Shown here: positions 36,223 to 45,338 of the stretch, in pieces
How positions within the stretch are numbered: position 1 is the stretch's first letter
Layout of the letters: the number at the start of each line of letters is the position of its first letter
Origin: Actinomycetota bacterium
GTDB lineage: Bacteria > Actinomycetota > Acidimicrobiia > Acidimicrobiales > Microtrichaceae
Assembly: GCA_016870275.1 (NCBI GenBank)
Contig: VGBZ01000003.1
Coordinates: forward strand, 79,743-143,742
DNA: 64,000 nucleotides
Direction of reading: 5' to 3'
Notes under the pieces: generated by a model
What the model saw: only the letters and a program-made list of their open reading frames with translations
Databases searched by the model: none
What the model was told of the DNA's origin: nothing
Program-made: the position numbers and the translations under genes

Positions 36223-37941
36223 TCACCACGAGCCACCTCCTCCGCCGCCACCGCCACTCCCACCGCTGAATCCACCGCCGGAGGAGCTGCTCACCGATGC
36301 GGCGTAGGCCGACGATGCGCCGCTGATCGACGATGCGACGGAGTTGCGGAGATCCGACGAGGAGAACGTCCCGTGGGGACCGACACCGTGCACGTAGCCG
36401 AGGTTGCTCACGTCGACTCCTTGAGCGGCGAACCGCTCAGCCCACGCATCGGCCACGCCGAGCGCCGTCGCCCAACCGAGGTAGCGGGGATACCAGTCGG
36501 CGTGGGCCGCAGCGTCGAAGCGTGACTCGGAGGACTCCGTCGACAGGAAGCGAGAGAACCCTCCGACCCGGCTCCAGAGTTCACGACCGGCCGCGGAGTG
36601 CTTCGTCGAGGCTGAACGGTCAACGGCAACCCCAGCGGCGACGAAGGCGAACACCGCAGTCGGAACGAGGAGGACCCACGGGACCCGGTTGTCGAAGAAG
36701 AACCAGAATCCCCCCGCCGCCACGACGGCGCACGCAGCTGCGCCGGCGAGGAACCTGCCGAACGTGCCGACGAGGGATCGTTCGAGATACGGAGCGGCCT
36801 CGGCAGCGACCGACGACCGCAGCATCGTCAGCGTCGAGGAGATCCGCGTCCCGGACGTGACGGTGTCGGTCACCGTGAAGTGCTCACCTGCCCCGTCCAG
36901 GCCGAGTCCGGACAACACGGCTCGACCCTCTCCGGTCAACTCGAGCGACGCCGGTTCGGCGAGGAGTTGGACCACCCAGTCCGACCCGCTACTGCTGAGC
37001 GTCACCGCTCCGCGGCCACCGAGGTCGAACAGAGTGGCCTGCAGGTCATCGGCGGAGTCCTCCTCGGCGAGGACACGGAACCCGGTCGCCGGACCCACGC
37101 CCGCCGGCGGTTCGAACAGAACCGGGAAGCCGGGTTGGCGTTCCCTCGTGGCAAACCACAGGCCGACTCCGAGCCCCGCAGCGATCACACCTCCGAGGAT
37201 CACCAGGACGAGCGACACGCCGCCGGTCGGGGAACCGGGTGGGAGGGGCAGGGAGTTCGGCGGGAACGTGGCCCGAGTGGTGACCGGGGTGAACGGATCG
37301 AGCGGTCCGGTCTCGACCGACATGAACGCGCCCTCCACGGTCGCCGTGCACGGCGTGTCGACTCCTTGGACGCACTCGACGCTCACCGGAGCGGCCGGCA
37401 GAGCGGCCTTGACGCGCGCCGACTCCATGGGCATCGACCATCCGGAACCGACCACGTCCCACCACCAAGCCGCCGTGGCGTCTCCGCCGTCGCTGGCGGG
37501 CTCCAGCGCATCGACCGTGCGCGACACGATCGTGTACACGTGTTCACCGGGCGAGAGGAACACGTCCTCGTCGCCGATCCGGGCGGTTCTCGTGCCGGAT
37601 GCCGAGTCGGTCCAGGTCCAGGGTTCCGTCACACCGTCACGCGTGATCGAGATCACTTCGACGGGATGTTCGACGTCGGATCGGCGAGGATCGACGGTGT
37701 CGAAGATCCTGAAGATTCCGCGCTTTCCGGGTGGCAGCTCGACGATGAGCTGCTCGGAGACCAGGAGGTCACCGTTGGCCGAGAGCTCGTACACCGCCTC
37801 GTAGGACTCGATCGTGGCGTCATCGGCGGTCCGGGTGAGCACCGAGACCGGCGACACCTTCCAGACGATCAGCACCGAGACGACGACGGCGATCCGGATC
37901 AACCAGGCCACAACGACACGTCGACGACGAATGCTGCGCAC
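36223..37941 (-). CDS. DUF2207 membrane protein with Gly-rich tail
   Basis: This 572-residue protein has an N-terminal membrane helix after a basic start (RSIRRRRVVVAWLI), a DUF2207 extracytoplasmic domain with SEQLIVELPPGKRGIFRIFD, two further membrane regions (about residues 275-300 and 435-475), and a tail ending in a Gly/Ser run and Trp. The tail form GGGFSGGSGGGGGGG is typical of the family. TAGCGT ends seven bases before GTG 37941, which is therefore chosen. It is paired with LemA, from which it is separated by 57 bases. Confidence 0.88.
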   Translation of the reverse strand: MRSIRRRRVVVAWLIRIAVVVSVLIVWKVSPVSVLTRTADDATIESYEAVYELSANGDLLVSEQLIVELPPGKRGIFRIFDTVDPRRSDVEHPVEVISITRDGVTEPWTWTDSASGTRTARIGDEDVFLSPGEHVYTIVSRTVDALEPASDGGDATAAWWWDVVGSGWSMPMESARVKAALPAAPVSVECVQGVDTPCTATVEGAFMSVETGPLDPFTPVTTRATFPPNSLPLPPGSPTGGVSLVLVILGGVIAAGLGVGLWFATRERQPGFPVLFEPPAGVGPATGFRVLAEEDSADDLQATLFDLGGRGAVTLSSSGSDWVVQLLAEPASLELTGEGRAVLSGLGLDGAGEHFTVTDTVTSGTRISSTLTMLRSSVAAEAAPYLERSLVGTFGRFLAGAAACAVVAAGGFWFFFDNRVPWVLLVPTAVFAFVAAGVAVDRSASTKHSAAGRELWSRVGGFSRFLSTESSESRFDAAAHADWYPRYLGWATALGVADAWAERFAAQGVDVSNLGYVHGVGPHGTFSSSDLRNSVASSISGASSAYAASVSSSSGGGFSGGSGGGGGGGGSW

Positions 37942-37999
37942 GAGTCCCACGCTACCGTTCACCGATCGACGACGAGTCGACAACGACCGGGAGAACAGC

Positions 38000-38662
38000 A
38001 TGCCGAGATTGCGACAGGTGCCACGGGCCGAAGCCGACCCACTGGCCTCGATGATGTACCAGATGCTCTTCGGTGACCGGGACCCGGTCGCCGAACCGGG
38101 GACCGCCAGCGGCTCGCCGGGCGACTGGTGGACGGTGTTCGCCCTGGTCCCCGACGCCCTGCAGCACGCCGTCGGCGGGTTCACCTTCTACCGCTCGCCC
38201 GATCGGCGCCTCGACCCGGTCCTGCGGGAACTCGGTCAGGCCCGGACCGGATGGGCCCGGGGATCCACGTTCGTCTTCTCACAGCACTGCAAGGCGTGTC
38301 GAGATGTGGGCCTGAGCGACGAGCAGGTCGCTGCGCTACCACACTGGTCCGTCGCTGAGTGCTTCGACCCGGCCCAACGTGCGGTGCTGGCGTACACCGA
38401 CTGCCTCGTCCTGCAGGGCGGCCGGACGCCGGACGGGATCATCGAAGCGCTCCGGGCGCACCTCAGCGACGAAGAGGTGCTCGAGCTGACCTACATCGTC
38501 ACCACATACGACATGCACGCCGTCACCAGCAAGGCGCTGCGGCTCGAGTTCGACGACGTCGAGGACCCGTGTCGGGAACAGCCCGACCTGGAGGGTCGAT
38601 TCGCCGGACTGGCACTCATGGACGACGAGCGACCGGGCGGACCTCCCCGGGACGACACCTGA
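38000..38662 (+). CDS. carboxymuconolactone decarboxylase/AhpD-like protein
   Basis: This 220-residue all-helical protein has the CMD-type redox motif in FVFSQHCKACRDVGLSDEQ, with two cysteines and the preceding histidine. The rest fits the AhpD-like fold (AQRAVLAYTDCLVL and VLELTYIVTTYDM). It may act in thiol-based peroxide or alkyl detoxification, though many members are uncharacterised. ATG 38000 has GGGAGA about nine bases upstream. The ATP-grasp gene follows seven bases later and is likely co-transcribed. Confidence 0.85.
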   Translation: MPRLRQVPRAEADPLASMMYQMLFGDRDPVAEPGTASGSPGDWWTVFALVPDALQHAVGGFTFYRSPDRRLDPVLRELGQARTGWARGSTFVFSQHCKACRDVGLSDEQVAALPHWSVAECFDPAQRAVLAYTDCLVLQGGRTPDGIIEALRAHLSDEEVLELTYIVTTYDMHAVTSKALRLEFDDVEDPCREQPDLEGRFAGLALMDDERPGGPPRDDT

Positions 38663-38669
38663 GTCGATC

Positions 38670-39617
38670 GTGTCCGAATCCCCCAGAGGGCCTGTCGACG
38701 TCCTGTTCGCCACGGCCGAGGGATCCTGGGAACTCGACCGCGACGCAGAGTCGCTCGTCGACGCCTGCGAGCGACTCGGGCTGATCGTCGCACCCGCAAT
38801 CTGGAACGACCCGGACGCCGACTGGACAGTGCCACTGGTCGTTGTACGTTCCACGTGGGACTACACCGAGCGACTCGAGGAGTTCCTCCGGTGGGCAGAG
38901 TCCGTCGAACGGTCAGCGGATCTGGCCAACCCGTCGCCGGTCCTGCGTTGGACCACCGACAAGCGCTACCTCACCGAACTCGCTTCCGAAGGCGTGCGGA
39001 CCGTTCCGGGCGAGGTGGTCGTCCCGGTCGCCGGAGCAGCCGACATCGAGGCAGCAGCGATGATGACCGACGTGATCGATCGACAACTCCGTGCCGGTGC
39101 CGGTTCCGGTGAAGCAGTCATCAAGCCGACCGTGTCGGCCGGTTCCAAGGACACGCTCCGGATCGGCACCGACGACATCGACTCCGGCGTGGATCTGGCG
39201 GTCGGACTCCTCGCAGCGGGCCGGGCGGTGCTCGTCCAGCCGTACCTCTGCAGCGTCGACCGGCGAGGGGAGACCGGCCTGGTGTTCTTCGACGGCGCGT
39301 TCAGCCACGCCTTCACCAAGGCTGCCATCCTCCGGCGGGGTGACGGACTCGTGAGCGGGCCCTTCGCCGAGGAGCGCATCACGCCGGCCGTCGCCACGAA
39401 CGAGGAGCGGGTTGTGGCGTACTCGGCCCTGGAGGTGGCCCAACACCACTGCGATGTCGAATCGCTCCTCTACGCCAGAGTGGATCTCATCCACGATGAC
39501 GATGGCGACCCCGTCGTCCTCGAGCTCGAACTCTGCGAGCCGTCGTTCTTCTCAGAGGTCGATCCGGAGTCGGCGGACCGTTTCGCTCGGGCTGTCCGTG
39601 ACCGGCTCGGGCGCTGA
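38670..39617 (+). CDS. ATP-grasp fold protein
   Basis: This 315-residue protein belongs to a small ATP-grasp group with the start VDVLFATAEGSWELDRDAES, VVRSTWDYTERLEEFLRWAE, the ATP-binding VIKPTVSAGSKDTLRIG, and the metal site LVFFDGAFSHAFTK and VVLELELCEPSFF. It resembles the RimK/cycloserine-synthetase-like ligases. It should join a carboxylate to an amine with ATP, but the substrates are unknown. GTG 38670 follows the CMD-like gene by seven bases. Confidence 0.85.
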   Translation: MSESPRGPVDVLFATAEGSWELDRDAESLVDACERLGLIVAPAIWNDPDADWTVPLVVVRSTWDYTERLEEFLRWAESVERSADLANPSPVLRWTTDKRYLTELASEGVRTVPGEVVVPVAGAADIEAAAMMTDVIDRQLRAGAGSGEAVIKPTVSAGSKDTLRIGTDDIDSGVDLAVGLLAAGRAVLVQPYLCSVDRRGETGLVFFDGAFSHAFTKAAILRRGDGLVSGPFAEERITPAVATNEERVVAYSALEVAQHHCDVESLLYARVDLIHDDDGDPVVLELELCEPSFFSEVDPESADRFARAVRDRLGR

Positions 39618-40322
39618 TCAGCCGGGTTCGGCGACGAGCAGGAACTCGACGGTGCCCTCGTTGCGTACCGACAGCCCCGGTGGCTGCGGCGTCTCGATTC
39701 CGTAGTCAGCGAAGACCACCGGGACCGAACCGAGCACCTGGACGCTGCGCCCGGCGCGCTTCACCTCGAGTTGGGTCTCCACCGGCTTGGTCACGCCCTT
39801 CAGGGTCAGCTCGCCGCTGACCGGAACGGTGACGGTCTCCCCGTCGGCCGGGATCGAACCCAACGACGCTGTGGGCGCAGCGAACGTGGCGACCGGGAAC
39901 GTCTGGGTGTCCATGATCCCACCGGCGAACCGTCCATCGCGGAAACTCGAATCCGACGTGATCGTGGCCACCTGAACCTCGGCGTTGATGTCGGACACCT
40001 CACTTCCGGCAACCGTGAAGCCGCCGGTGACCTTGTCGGTGCGACCCACCGCCTCGATGTTCTGCAGTCCACCGATGCGGTCCTCGAGCACGCGGTAGCC
40101 GGCCTGCGAGCCACCGACGATCACCCACGGCCCGTCGAGCGACTCCCCGGCAGGTTCGCTGGAGGGACCGCCCGGTGCCGCAGTCGTCGTGGGGGCGTCG
40201 GCGAAGGTCAATTCCTCCGGTCCGTCGCCTCCGCCGAGGACATTGAGCAACACGAATCCGCCAACGGCGACGCCGACGAGCCCGACGATGACACCAACGG
40301 CGATCTTGGCCGACTTGTTCAC
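39618..40322 (-). CDS. YceI family protein with membrane anchor
   Basis: This 234-residue protein has an N-terminal membrane helix (about residues 7-28), a Pro/Thr linker, and a YceI lipid-binding beta-barrel (GPWVIVGGSQAGYRVLED, FRDGRFAGGIMDTQTFPVAT, and LTLKGVTKPVETQLEVKR). YceI proteins bind polyisoprenoids; the ligand here is unknown. The start is GTG 40322 with GGAGG six bases upstream. It lies downstream of the YtkA-like and CopC-CopD genes and may share their unit. Confidence 0.9.
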   Translation of the reverse strand: MNKSAKIAVGVIVGLVGVAVGGFVLLNVLGGGDGPEELTFADAPTTTAAPGGPSSEPAGESLDGPWVIVGGSQAGYRVLEDRIGGLQNIEAVGRTDKVTGGFTVAGSEVSDINAEVQVATITSDSSFRDGRFAGGIMDTQTFPVATFAAPTASLGSIPADGETVTVPVSGELTLKGVTKPVETQLEVKRAGRSVQVLGSVPVVFADYGIETPQPPGLSVRNEGTVEFLLVAEPG

Positions 40323-40393
40323 AACTGCCTCCTGGTTCGTTGCTTGCGGGACTGATCGTTGCGGGACGGCCGGTCGTCGGCCACTCGCGTCGG

Positions 40394-41011
40394 CTACTCG
40401 ATGGAGCCCGGACGCGATGCCTGACGGACGAACACGATGCCGAGACCGACCGCCACGGCGGCCGCTGCGCCGCCGGCGATCCACCACCACGGTGACGATG
40501 ATGTCTCCCCCGTCGACGTTGCGCTGACGGGGGACTGAGCCACCGGTGTCGTGGTGGCCGGCGCCGTGGTGGCCGGCGCCGTGGTGGCCGGCGCCGTGGT
40601 GGCCGGGACCGGGACCTCGACGTCGAGGGCGACCGACGCAGTGGGCTGGGCCGAGGTGACGCGCAGGCTCCACGTCCCCGGGACAGGAACAGCGATGTCC
40701 CCGGCGTAGACGCCTTCATCACCACTCGGCTCGAGCGACACCGGTGTGAGCGGTGCGCCGCCGGGTTCACCAGCGACCTCACCAGCGACGGTGACGGCTG
40801 CGTCCGCCACGCCGTGCCCATCGCCGGTGTAGGACAGGCGCACCTCGATGCGCACCGTTCCCGGGCCGGTCTCGACATCGAGGACCTCGAGTTGCACCGG
40901 GCCCCCGTGGGCTCCAGCAGTCGTCGCACCGACGACAGCGACGACAGCGATGACAACGACGGTCAGCGCTGCGCCGAGTCGGCTGAAGCGGCCGTTTCGG
41001 GGACGAATCAT
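40394..41011 (-). CDS. YtkA/FixH-like exported protein with C-terminal anchor
   Basis: This 205-residue protein has a signal peptide (about residues 13-35), a small beta-sandwich like YtkA/FixH (VQLEVLDVETGPGTVRIEV and YAGDIAVPVPGTWSLRVTS), a stalk of repeated TTAPA, and a membrane helix before a basic end. YtkA-like domains are often linked to copper or cytochrome oxidase functions. The ATG overlaps the CopC-CopD stop as ATGA, which supports a copper-related role. The exact job is inferred. Confidence 0.82.
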   Translation of the reverse strand: MIRPRNGRFSRLGAALTVVVIAVVAVVGATTAGAHGGPVQLEVLDVETGPGTVRIEVRLSYTGDGHGVADAAVTVAGEVAGEPGGAPLTPVSLEPSGDEGVYAGDIAVPVPGTWSLRVTSAQPTASVALDVEVPVPATTAPATTAPATTAPATTTPVAQSPVSATSTGETSSSPWWWIAGGAAAAVAVGLGIVFVRQASRPGSIE

Positions 41012-42603
41012 GGGATGCTCACGACGCTCGAGAAACTACTCGGCGAACCCAGGCGCACGACGGTCGCCTCGAGCGTCCATTCACCGGGGGTGAGGATCGC
41101 GTCGTCAGCCACCACCGTGGAGGAGTCGACTGCCCTCACGTCCAGTCGTCGAGGTTCCACGCCGTCGGTGCGGACCCTGAGGTCGGTGGCGTCGACTGCA
41201 ACCGGTGAACCGCTGCGGTCGGCGTAACGCAACTCGATGGAGTTGGGACCACTGATTCCCGGATCGACGACGATCGAGACCACGAGGTCACCCGAGGTCG
41301 CCTCGGTCCGAATGGGTTCGGTCTCGATGACGGGCGGTGGTGTGACCACCAGGACCGCCGAGACCGCAACGACCACCAGTCCGAGCGCCGCCTCGAGACG
41401 GACCGACGACGCCAGGTCCACAACGGCGAGTGCGACTCGGCCGATGCTGCGTCGATTGATCCAGCCGAGCAGCAACAGGACCGCTGCGAGGAGCACCTTC
41501 GCCAACAGGAGTCGGCCGTAGGAGGTGCCGATCGCATCGCCCGACCCGCCGGTCTGGATCCACGCTCCGACCAGACCGCTCGCCACGACGATCGGAGCCG
41601 CCACGACGGCCACGGCGGCGTACTCACCGAGCAGGTGGCGGTCCTCGCTCCAGCGGATCGCCAGCACTCCGAGCGCACCGATCCACAGCGCCGCAGCCAC
41701 CAGGTGCACTGCAACCAGCACCACCGCCAGTGCCGGAACGTCGGAGCTCACGGCGTGACCCCCGAACGCCGGCGCCACGGTGGCCAGCGCAGCGAACACC
41801 GCAACGAGAACCGGGAACCGGCGCATCACCGACGGAATGGCGACCACCATCGTGAACGCCACCGCACACCCGACCCGGGCCATCACCACAGCGCCGGACG
41901 TGGTCGCTCCGACGACGTCACCCACCGCTCCGAACGACGACACCAGCCTGCCGGCGTAGAGACCTGCGACCCCGATCAGGATCGCCGTCGTGCCGAGGAG
42001 CAGCGCCAGGGCCGATCCGATCAGAATCCCCCGGCGGCGTTGGAGGGCGCTGGCGAAGGACCCGCCCGCGTCGAGGGCGGCGAGGAGCACCGCACCGAGC
42101 GCCAGCAACGCACCGGCCGAGGCCGTCGTGCGACCCACGAACTCCACGAACCGCGACGCAGGGTCCTCACGCTCGTCCGCCGATGCCGCCGCCGTCCGCT
42201 CCCCCACACTGAACACATACGCTCCGGCGACGACGTGCCCGTCCACGCTCAGCACCCGGTAGCTGACCGTGAAACTCCCCCGGACTCCACCGATGTCGAC
42301 CGGCTGGACGATCGTCGAGCCGTCGACGGACGCAGCGGACGTGGCGACGTCGGTGCCGTCGGGAGCGAGCACTCGGAGTCCGTCCGGGACGGTCTGGACC
42401 GGTTCGTCGAACGTCAGCTCGATCGACGTCGGCGCCGAGTCGATCAACGACTCCGCCGCCGGGGTTGCGCCGATCAGCCGGGCGTGGGCTCCGGCGGCCG
42501 GAGCAGGCCCGAACACCGCCGGGAGGACCACGCCGAGCCCGATGAGGACCAGCATCGCTGCGATGTCCCAGACGGCCTTGGAGTGACGGGAGCCGGGGCG
42601 CAC
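41008..42603 (-). CDS. CopC-CopD fusion, copper resistance/import protein
   Basis: This 531-residue protein has a signal peptide ending AAGA and a mature N-terminus beginning His40-Ala-Arg-Leu, the histidine-brace start of CopC. CopC continues with SIELTFDEPVQTVPDGLRVL and RVLSVDGHVVAGAYVFSVGE. Then eight or so membrane helices form CopD (QLDGAAL-type segment with IGALGVLAIRWSEDRHLLGE), and a C-terminal beta domain follows. It should bind copper outside the membrane and move it inward. TAGGGT ends six bases before GTG 42603, so the mRNA is probably leaderless. Confidence 0.92.
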   Translation of the reverse strand: MRPGSRHSKAVWDIAAMLVLIGLGVVLPAVFGPAPAAGAHARLIGATPAAESLIDSAPTSIELTFDEPVQTVPDGLRVLAPDGTDVATSAASVDGSTIVQPVDIGGVRGSFTVSYRVLSVDGHVVAGAYVFSVGERTAAASADEREDPASRFVEFVGRTTASAGALLALGAVLLAALDAGGSFASALQRRRGILIGSALALLLGTTAILIGVAGLYAGRLVSSFGAVGDVVGATTSGAVVMARVGCAVAFTMVVAIPSVMRRFPVLVAVFAALATVAPAFGGHAVSSDVPALAVVLVAVHLVAAALWIGALGVLAIRWSEDRHLLGEYAAVAVVAAPIVVASGLVGAWIQTGGSGDAIGTSYGRLLLAKVLLAAVLLLLGWINRRSIGRVALAVVDLASSVRLEAALGLVVVAVSAVLVVTPPPVIETEPIRTEATSGDLVVSIVVDPGISGPNSIELRYADRSGSPVAVDATDLRVRTDGVEPRRLDVRAVDSSTVVADDAILTPGEWTLEATVVRLGSPSSFSSVVSIP

Positions 42604-42635
42604 GAGTGGACCCTACCGAGGACCTATCCTCGCCC

Positions 42636-42671
42636 ACCGGACGGACCGGACGGACCGGACGAACCGGACGA
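42636..42671. repeat. 9-bp tandem repeat, four copies
   Basis: The unit ACCGGACGG is repeated four times (last two end in A) between copCD and the enoyl-CoA hydratase. It lies in the divergent intergenic stretch. It would code a short TGR repeat if translation began upstream, but the Shine-Dalgarno downstream argues against that. Confidence 0.8.
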
Positions 42672-42698
42672 ACACGACGTGGACAACCTGGAGGCAGC

Positions 42699-43535
42699 GT
42701 GAGCAACGAAGATCCCGACGTCGAACAGCAGGTGACCTACTCGGTCGCCGACGGCATCGCCCGGCTGACGATCAACACCCCCGACAGCGGGAACTCGCTC
42801 AACGCCTTCATGCGGGACCGGCTCACCGAACGTTTCGAGTGGGCCTCGGCCGACCACGGGGTGCGCGTGGTCGTGCTGACTGCGGCAGGCGGTCGGCACT
42901 TCTGCACCGGCGCCAACCTCGGTGGCCCGCAGCCGCCGTCCCCCGCCAAGCCCGATGGCGCACCGGACCGGGTGCTCGGCGATGCCGCTCGGACCATCCG
43001 CCGCGGATGGCAACGTCTCGTGGCGTCGATCCTCGATTGCGAGAAGCCGGTGATCGGGGCGATCAACGGCACCGCTGCGGGCGGGGGTGCCCATCTGGTC
43101 CTGGCGTGCGACCTGGTGGTGATGGCTGACAACGCCAAGCTCGTCGAGATCTTCGTCAAGCGAGGGATCCTCCCCGATGCGGGCGGCGCCTACCTGCTCC
43201 CGAGGATCGTGGGACCGCAACTCGCCAAGGAGTTCATGTTCCTCGCCGACGACGTACCGGCGGCGCGTTGTGCAGAACTCGGCATCGCCAACCGGGTCGT
43301 GCCGGCCGACGAGCTCACGACGGCCGTCGATGAGCTCGCAACCCGGCTCGCAGCGTCCCCCACCAAGGCGCTGGCGCTCACCAAGTGGCTGTTGAACCGC
43401 TCGTTCGAGTCGAGCCGCCACACCGCCTTCGAGGAGGAGGCCGCTGCGCAGGAACTGCTCACATCGACAGTCGACTTCCGGGAGGGGTTGCTCGCCTTCC
43501 GGGAGCGTCGGTCGCCTGAGTTCCTCGGTTGGTGA
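42699..43535 (+). CDS. enoyl-CoA hydratase/isomerase family protein
   Basis: This 278-residue crotonase-fold enzyme has the oxyanion and active-site motifs HFCTGANLGG and CEKPVIGAINGTAAGGGAHL, then AKLVEIFVKRGILPDAGGAY. The Asp/Gly pattern around PDAGG is that of hydratases or isomerases active on 2-enoyl-CoA. The substrate is uncertain. GTG 42699 follows GGAGGC by five bases; an upstream GTG at 42606 would add a TGR repeat. It is divergent from copCD. Confidence 0.9.
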   Translation: MSNEDPDVEQQVTYSVADGIARLTINTPDSGNSLNAFMRDRLTERFEWASADHGVRVVVLTAAGGRHFCTGANLGGPQPPSPAKPDGAPDRVLGDAARTIRRGWQRLVASILDCEKPVIGAINGTAAGGGAHLVLACDLVVMADNAKLVEIFVKRGILPDAGGAYLLPRIVGPQLAKEFMFLADDVPAARCAELGIANRVVPADELTTAVDELATRLAASPTKALALTKWLLNRSFESSRHTAFEEEAAAQELLTSTVDFREGLLAFRERRSPEFLGW

Positions 43536-43618
43536 CGCCTCGGGGGTGAGTGCGGCGCGGGTCCACCTGCCCGCCCCGATGCCTTGAGCTCGGACGGCGA
43601 TTCACGTTGACTCGGCTC

Positions 43619-44404
43619 GTGCCACCACGAGCCTCGATCCACGGTCCCCTCGGCGTCACAGTCACCGTCGTCGTCGCCATGGGCCTCGGCGTCTGCTCGC
43701 TCAACGCCCTGGCAGGCTGTGCCTCCTCGGCAGGTCCGCAGGTGGCCCCCGTACCCGACGGCCCGCCACCCTCGGTACCGGCACCGGCAGCGGCACCGGC
43801 TCCGGCGCCAGCTCCGGCACCGGGCCCGGGGACCGGAGACGGAACCACGAGCGCTGCTCCGGCCGCACCGAACGATCCAGCCGGTGCCCCGACGGCCGGC
43901 CTCCCTGCGACCGACGCCGACCGACAATTGGTCCAGGACCTGCTCGATCGTTACGACCGTGCGCTGACCGACGTCTCTGCCGCACCGGAGTCGGTGGACG
44001 ACCCGGCGGATCCACTGCTCGGTGCCTGGCACCAGATCGTGCCGGCCGAGTCGGAGTTGAGCGAGAGCGTGCTCGGCCGGATCCGCGATCGTCGCGCCGA
44101 GGGCCTGCTCGTCGAACCGGTGGCCTCCGGTGGGCTCAGCTACGTCCACCACACCGTCGACGTCGTCCGGGCGACACCACCCGGCGACGTCGAGGCCGCT
44201 CGGGAGGAGTTGGCGTTCACGTGGTGCGGCTGGTCTCCCGGCCTGGGGCGACGAGTGGGTGGTCCCGTCGTCGACGACACCGTGGCCCACGCCCTCGGGA
44301 CCGGTCGCATCATCAGGAGCGGGCCGGACGCTCCGTGGGTCCTCGCCAGCCTGATCGAATCGGAACTGACCCTTCTCCCACCGGGGAGCGCCGACCCGTG
44401 CTGA
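43619..44404 (+). CDS. lipoprotein of unknown function
   Basis: This protein of about 261 residues has a signal peptide and lipobox (LNALAGCASS), a Pro/Ala linker ([18 protein letters not shown]), and a C-terminal domain of about 150 residues beginning DRQLVQDLLDRYDRALTDV. No known family is recognised. The C-terminal domain has a conserved-looking Trp-Cys (FTWCGW). GTG 43619 is the likely start. It overlaps the next gene by seven bases, so the two probably form one unit. Confidence 0.65.
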   Translation: MPPRASIHGPLGVTVTVVVAMGLGVCSLNALAGCASSAGPQVAPVPDGPPPSVPAPAAAPAPAPAPAPGPGTGDGTTSAAPAAPNDPAGAPTAGLPATDADRQLVQDLLDRYDRALTDVSAAPESVDDPADPLLGAWHQIVPAESELSESVLGRIRDRRAEGLLVEPVASGGLSYVHHTVDVVRATPPGDVEAAREELAFTWCGWSPGLGRRVGGPVVDDTVAHALGTGRIIRSGPDAPWVLASLIESELTLLPPGSADPC

Positions 44405-45336
44405 GGATCCGGTGCCGGCTGGCGGCAGGATTCGTGTCGTGCCTGATCGCCGTCGGCGGCACCACGGCCTGGGTCGACCCCACGCCGGCGCAGGCCACAC
44501 CCGCCGCAGACCGAGCGGGCGACGGTGGAGCCACATCCCGAATCAGCGGCGATCGGATCATCACGACGATCTTCGGACAGCAGTCCGGATCCCGACGACG
44601 TGGCCGCGTCATCACCTCCTCCTGGGTCACCTTCACCGCCACGCAGGTCGCGTACCTCCTCCAGGTGGCCTCGGTGGACCCGGCCGTTGCCGGACACCCG
44701 GCGATTCGCGACTACGGCGCCCGAGCGGTCGCTGGAACCGCCGACGACCTGAGCATCCAGTACCGGGTCGTCAACGGCCGGGCCAACGGCGAGGTCCGCC
44801 TCGTCAGCATCTCCGCCACCGCAGCGTCCGGCTGGAGCCGGCAGATGGTGACCGTCGTGCCGCCGCTGCGTCCCACGCTCAGCCCACCGGGCGGTCTCGC
44901 CGTCCCGGTCAGCCAGCCGGTGTTCATCTCATACACCCCACAGGTCTGGGGACAGGTGGTGCAGCGCACGCTGTCGAGCAACGGAGTGACGGCCCGTGTC
45001 CGGGCGTGGCCGGTGCGCTTCGAAGCCCGCAGCGGGGACCCCGCCGCCGTCGGTCAGGTGACCCGTTGCCCGGGGCGGGGCCAGGCCTACGACCCGGGCG
45101 ACCCGGCGAGTCCGGCTCAGCAAGCGAGGCGACCCGGTGTGTGCACCCTGCCGTATCGGTCGCGCACCGGAATTCCGGGCCGGCCTTCGTCGTGGATCGG
45201 CGACGTCACGGTGTGGTGGTGGGCCGAGTGGAGCACCGACGGCCGACGGTGGAGGCCACTCGGCGAGATCCCTCGGCTCACCGCACTACCCCGGGCCGTC
45301 CGGGACGTCCCGACGGCGCTCGAGGCCCGCCCCTGA
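44398..45336 (+). CDS. secreted protein of unknown function
   Basis: This 312-residue protein has a signal peptide (about residues 1-32; AAGFVSCLIAVGGTTAW) and a mature part of beta-strand character, including ISYTPQVWGQVVQRTLSSNG, and two cysteines (TRCPGRG and GVCTLPY) near residues 220-245. A Trp-rich strand (VTVWWWAEWSTDGRRWRP) follows. No family is recognised. GTG 44398 overlaps the stop of the lipoprotein gene by seven bases. The two may work together outside the cell. Confidence 0.68.
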   Translation: MLRIRCRLAAGFVSCLIAVGGTTAWVDPTPAQATPAADRAGDGGATSRISGDRIITTIFGQQSGSRRRGRVITSSWVTFTATQVAYLLQVASVDPAVAGHPAIRDYGARAVAGTADDLSIQYRVVNGRANGEVRLVSISATAASGWSRQMVTVVPPLRPTLSPPGGLAVPVSQPVFISYTPQVWGQVVQRTLSSNGVTARVRAWPVRFEARSGDPAAVGQVTRCPGRGQAYDPGDPASPAQQARRPGVCTLPYRSRTGIPGRPSSWIGDVTVWWWAEWSTDGRRWRPLGEIPRLTALPRAVRDVPTALEARP

Positions 45337-45338
45337 GC

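Noticed and set aside
42606..42698. Upstream start for the enoyl-CoA hydratase giving a TGR repeat N-terminus
   Set aside because: GGAGGC is correctly spaced before GTG 42699, and the repeat lies in the divergent promoter region.
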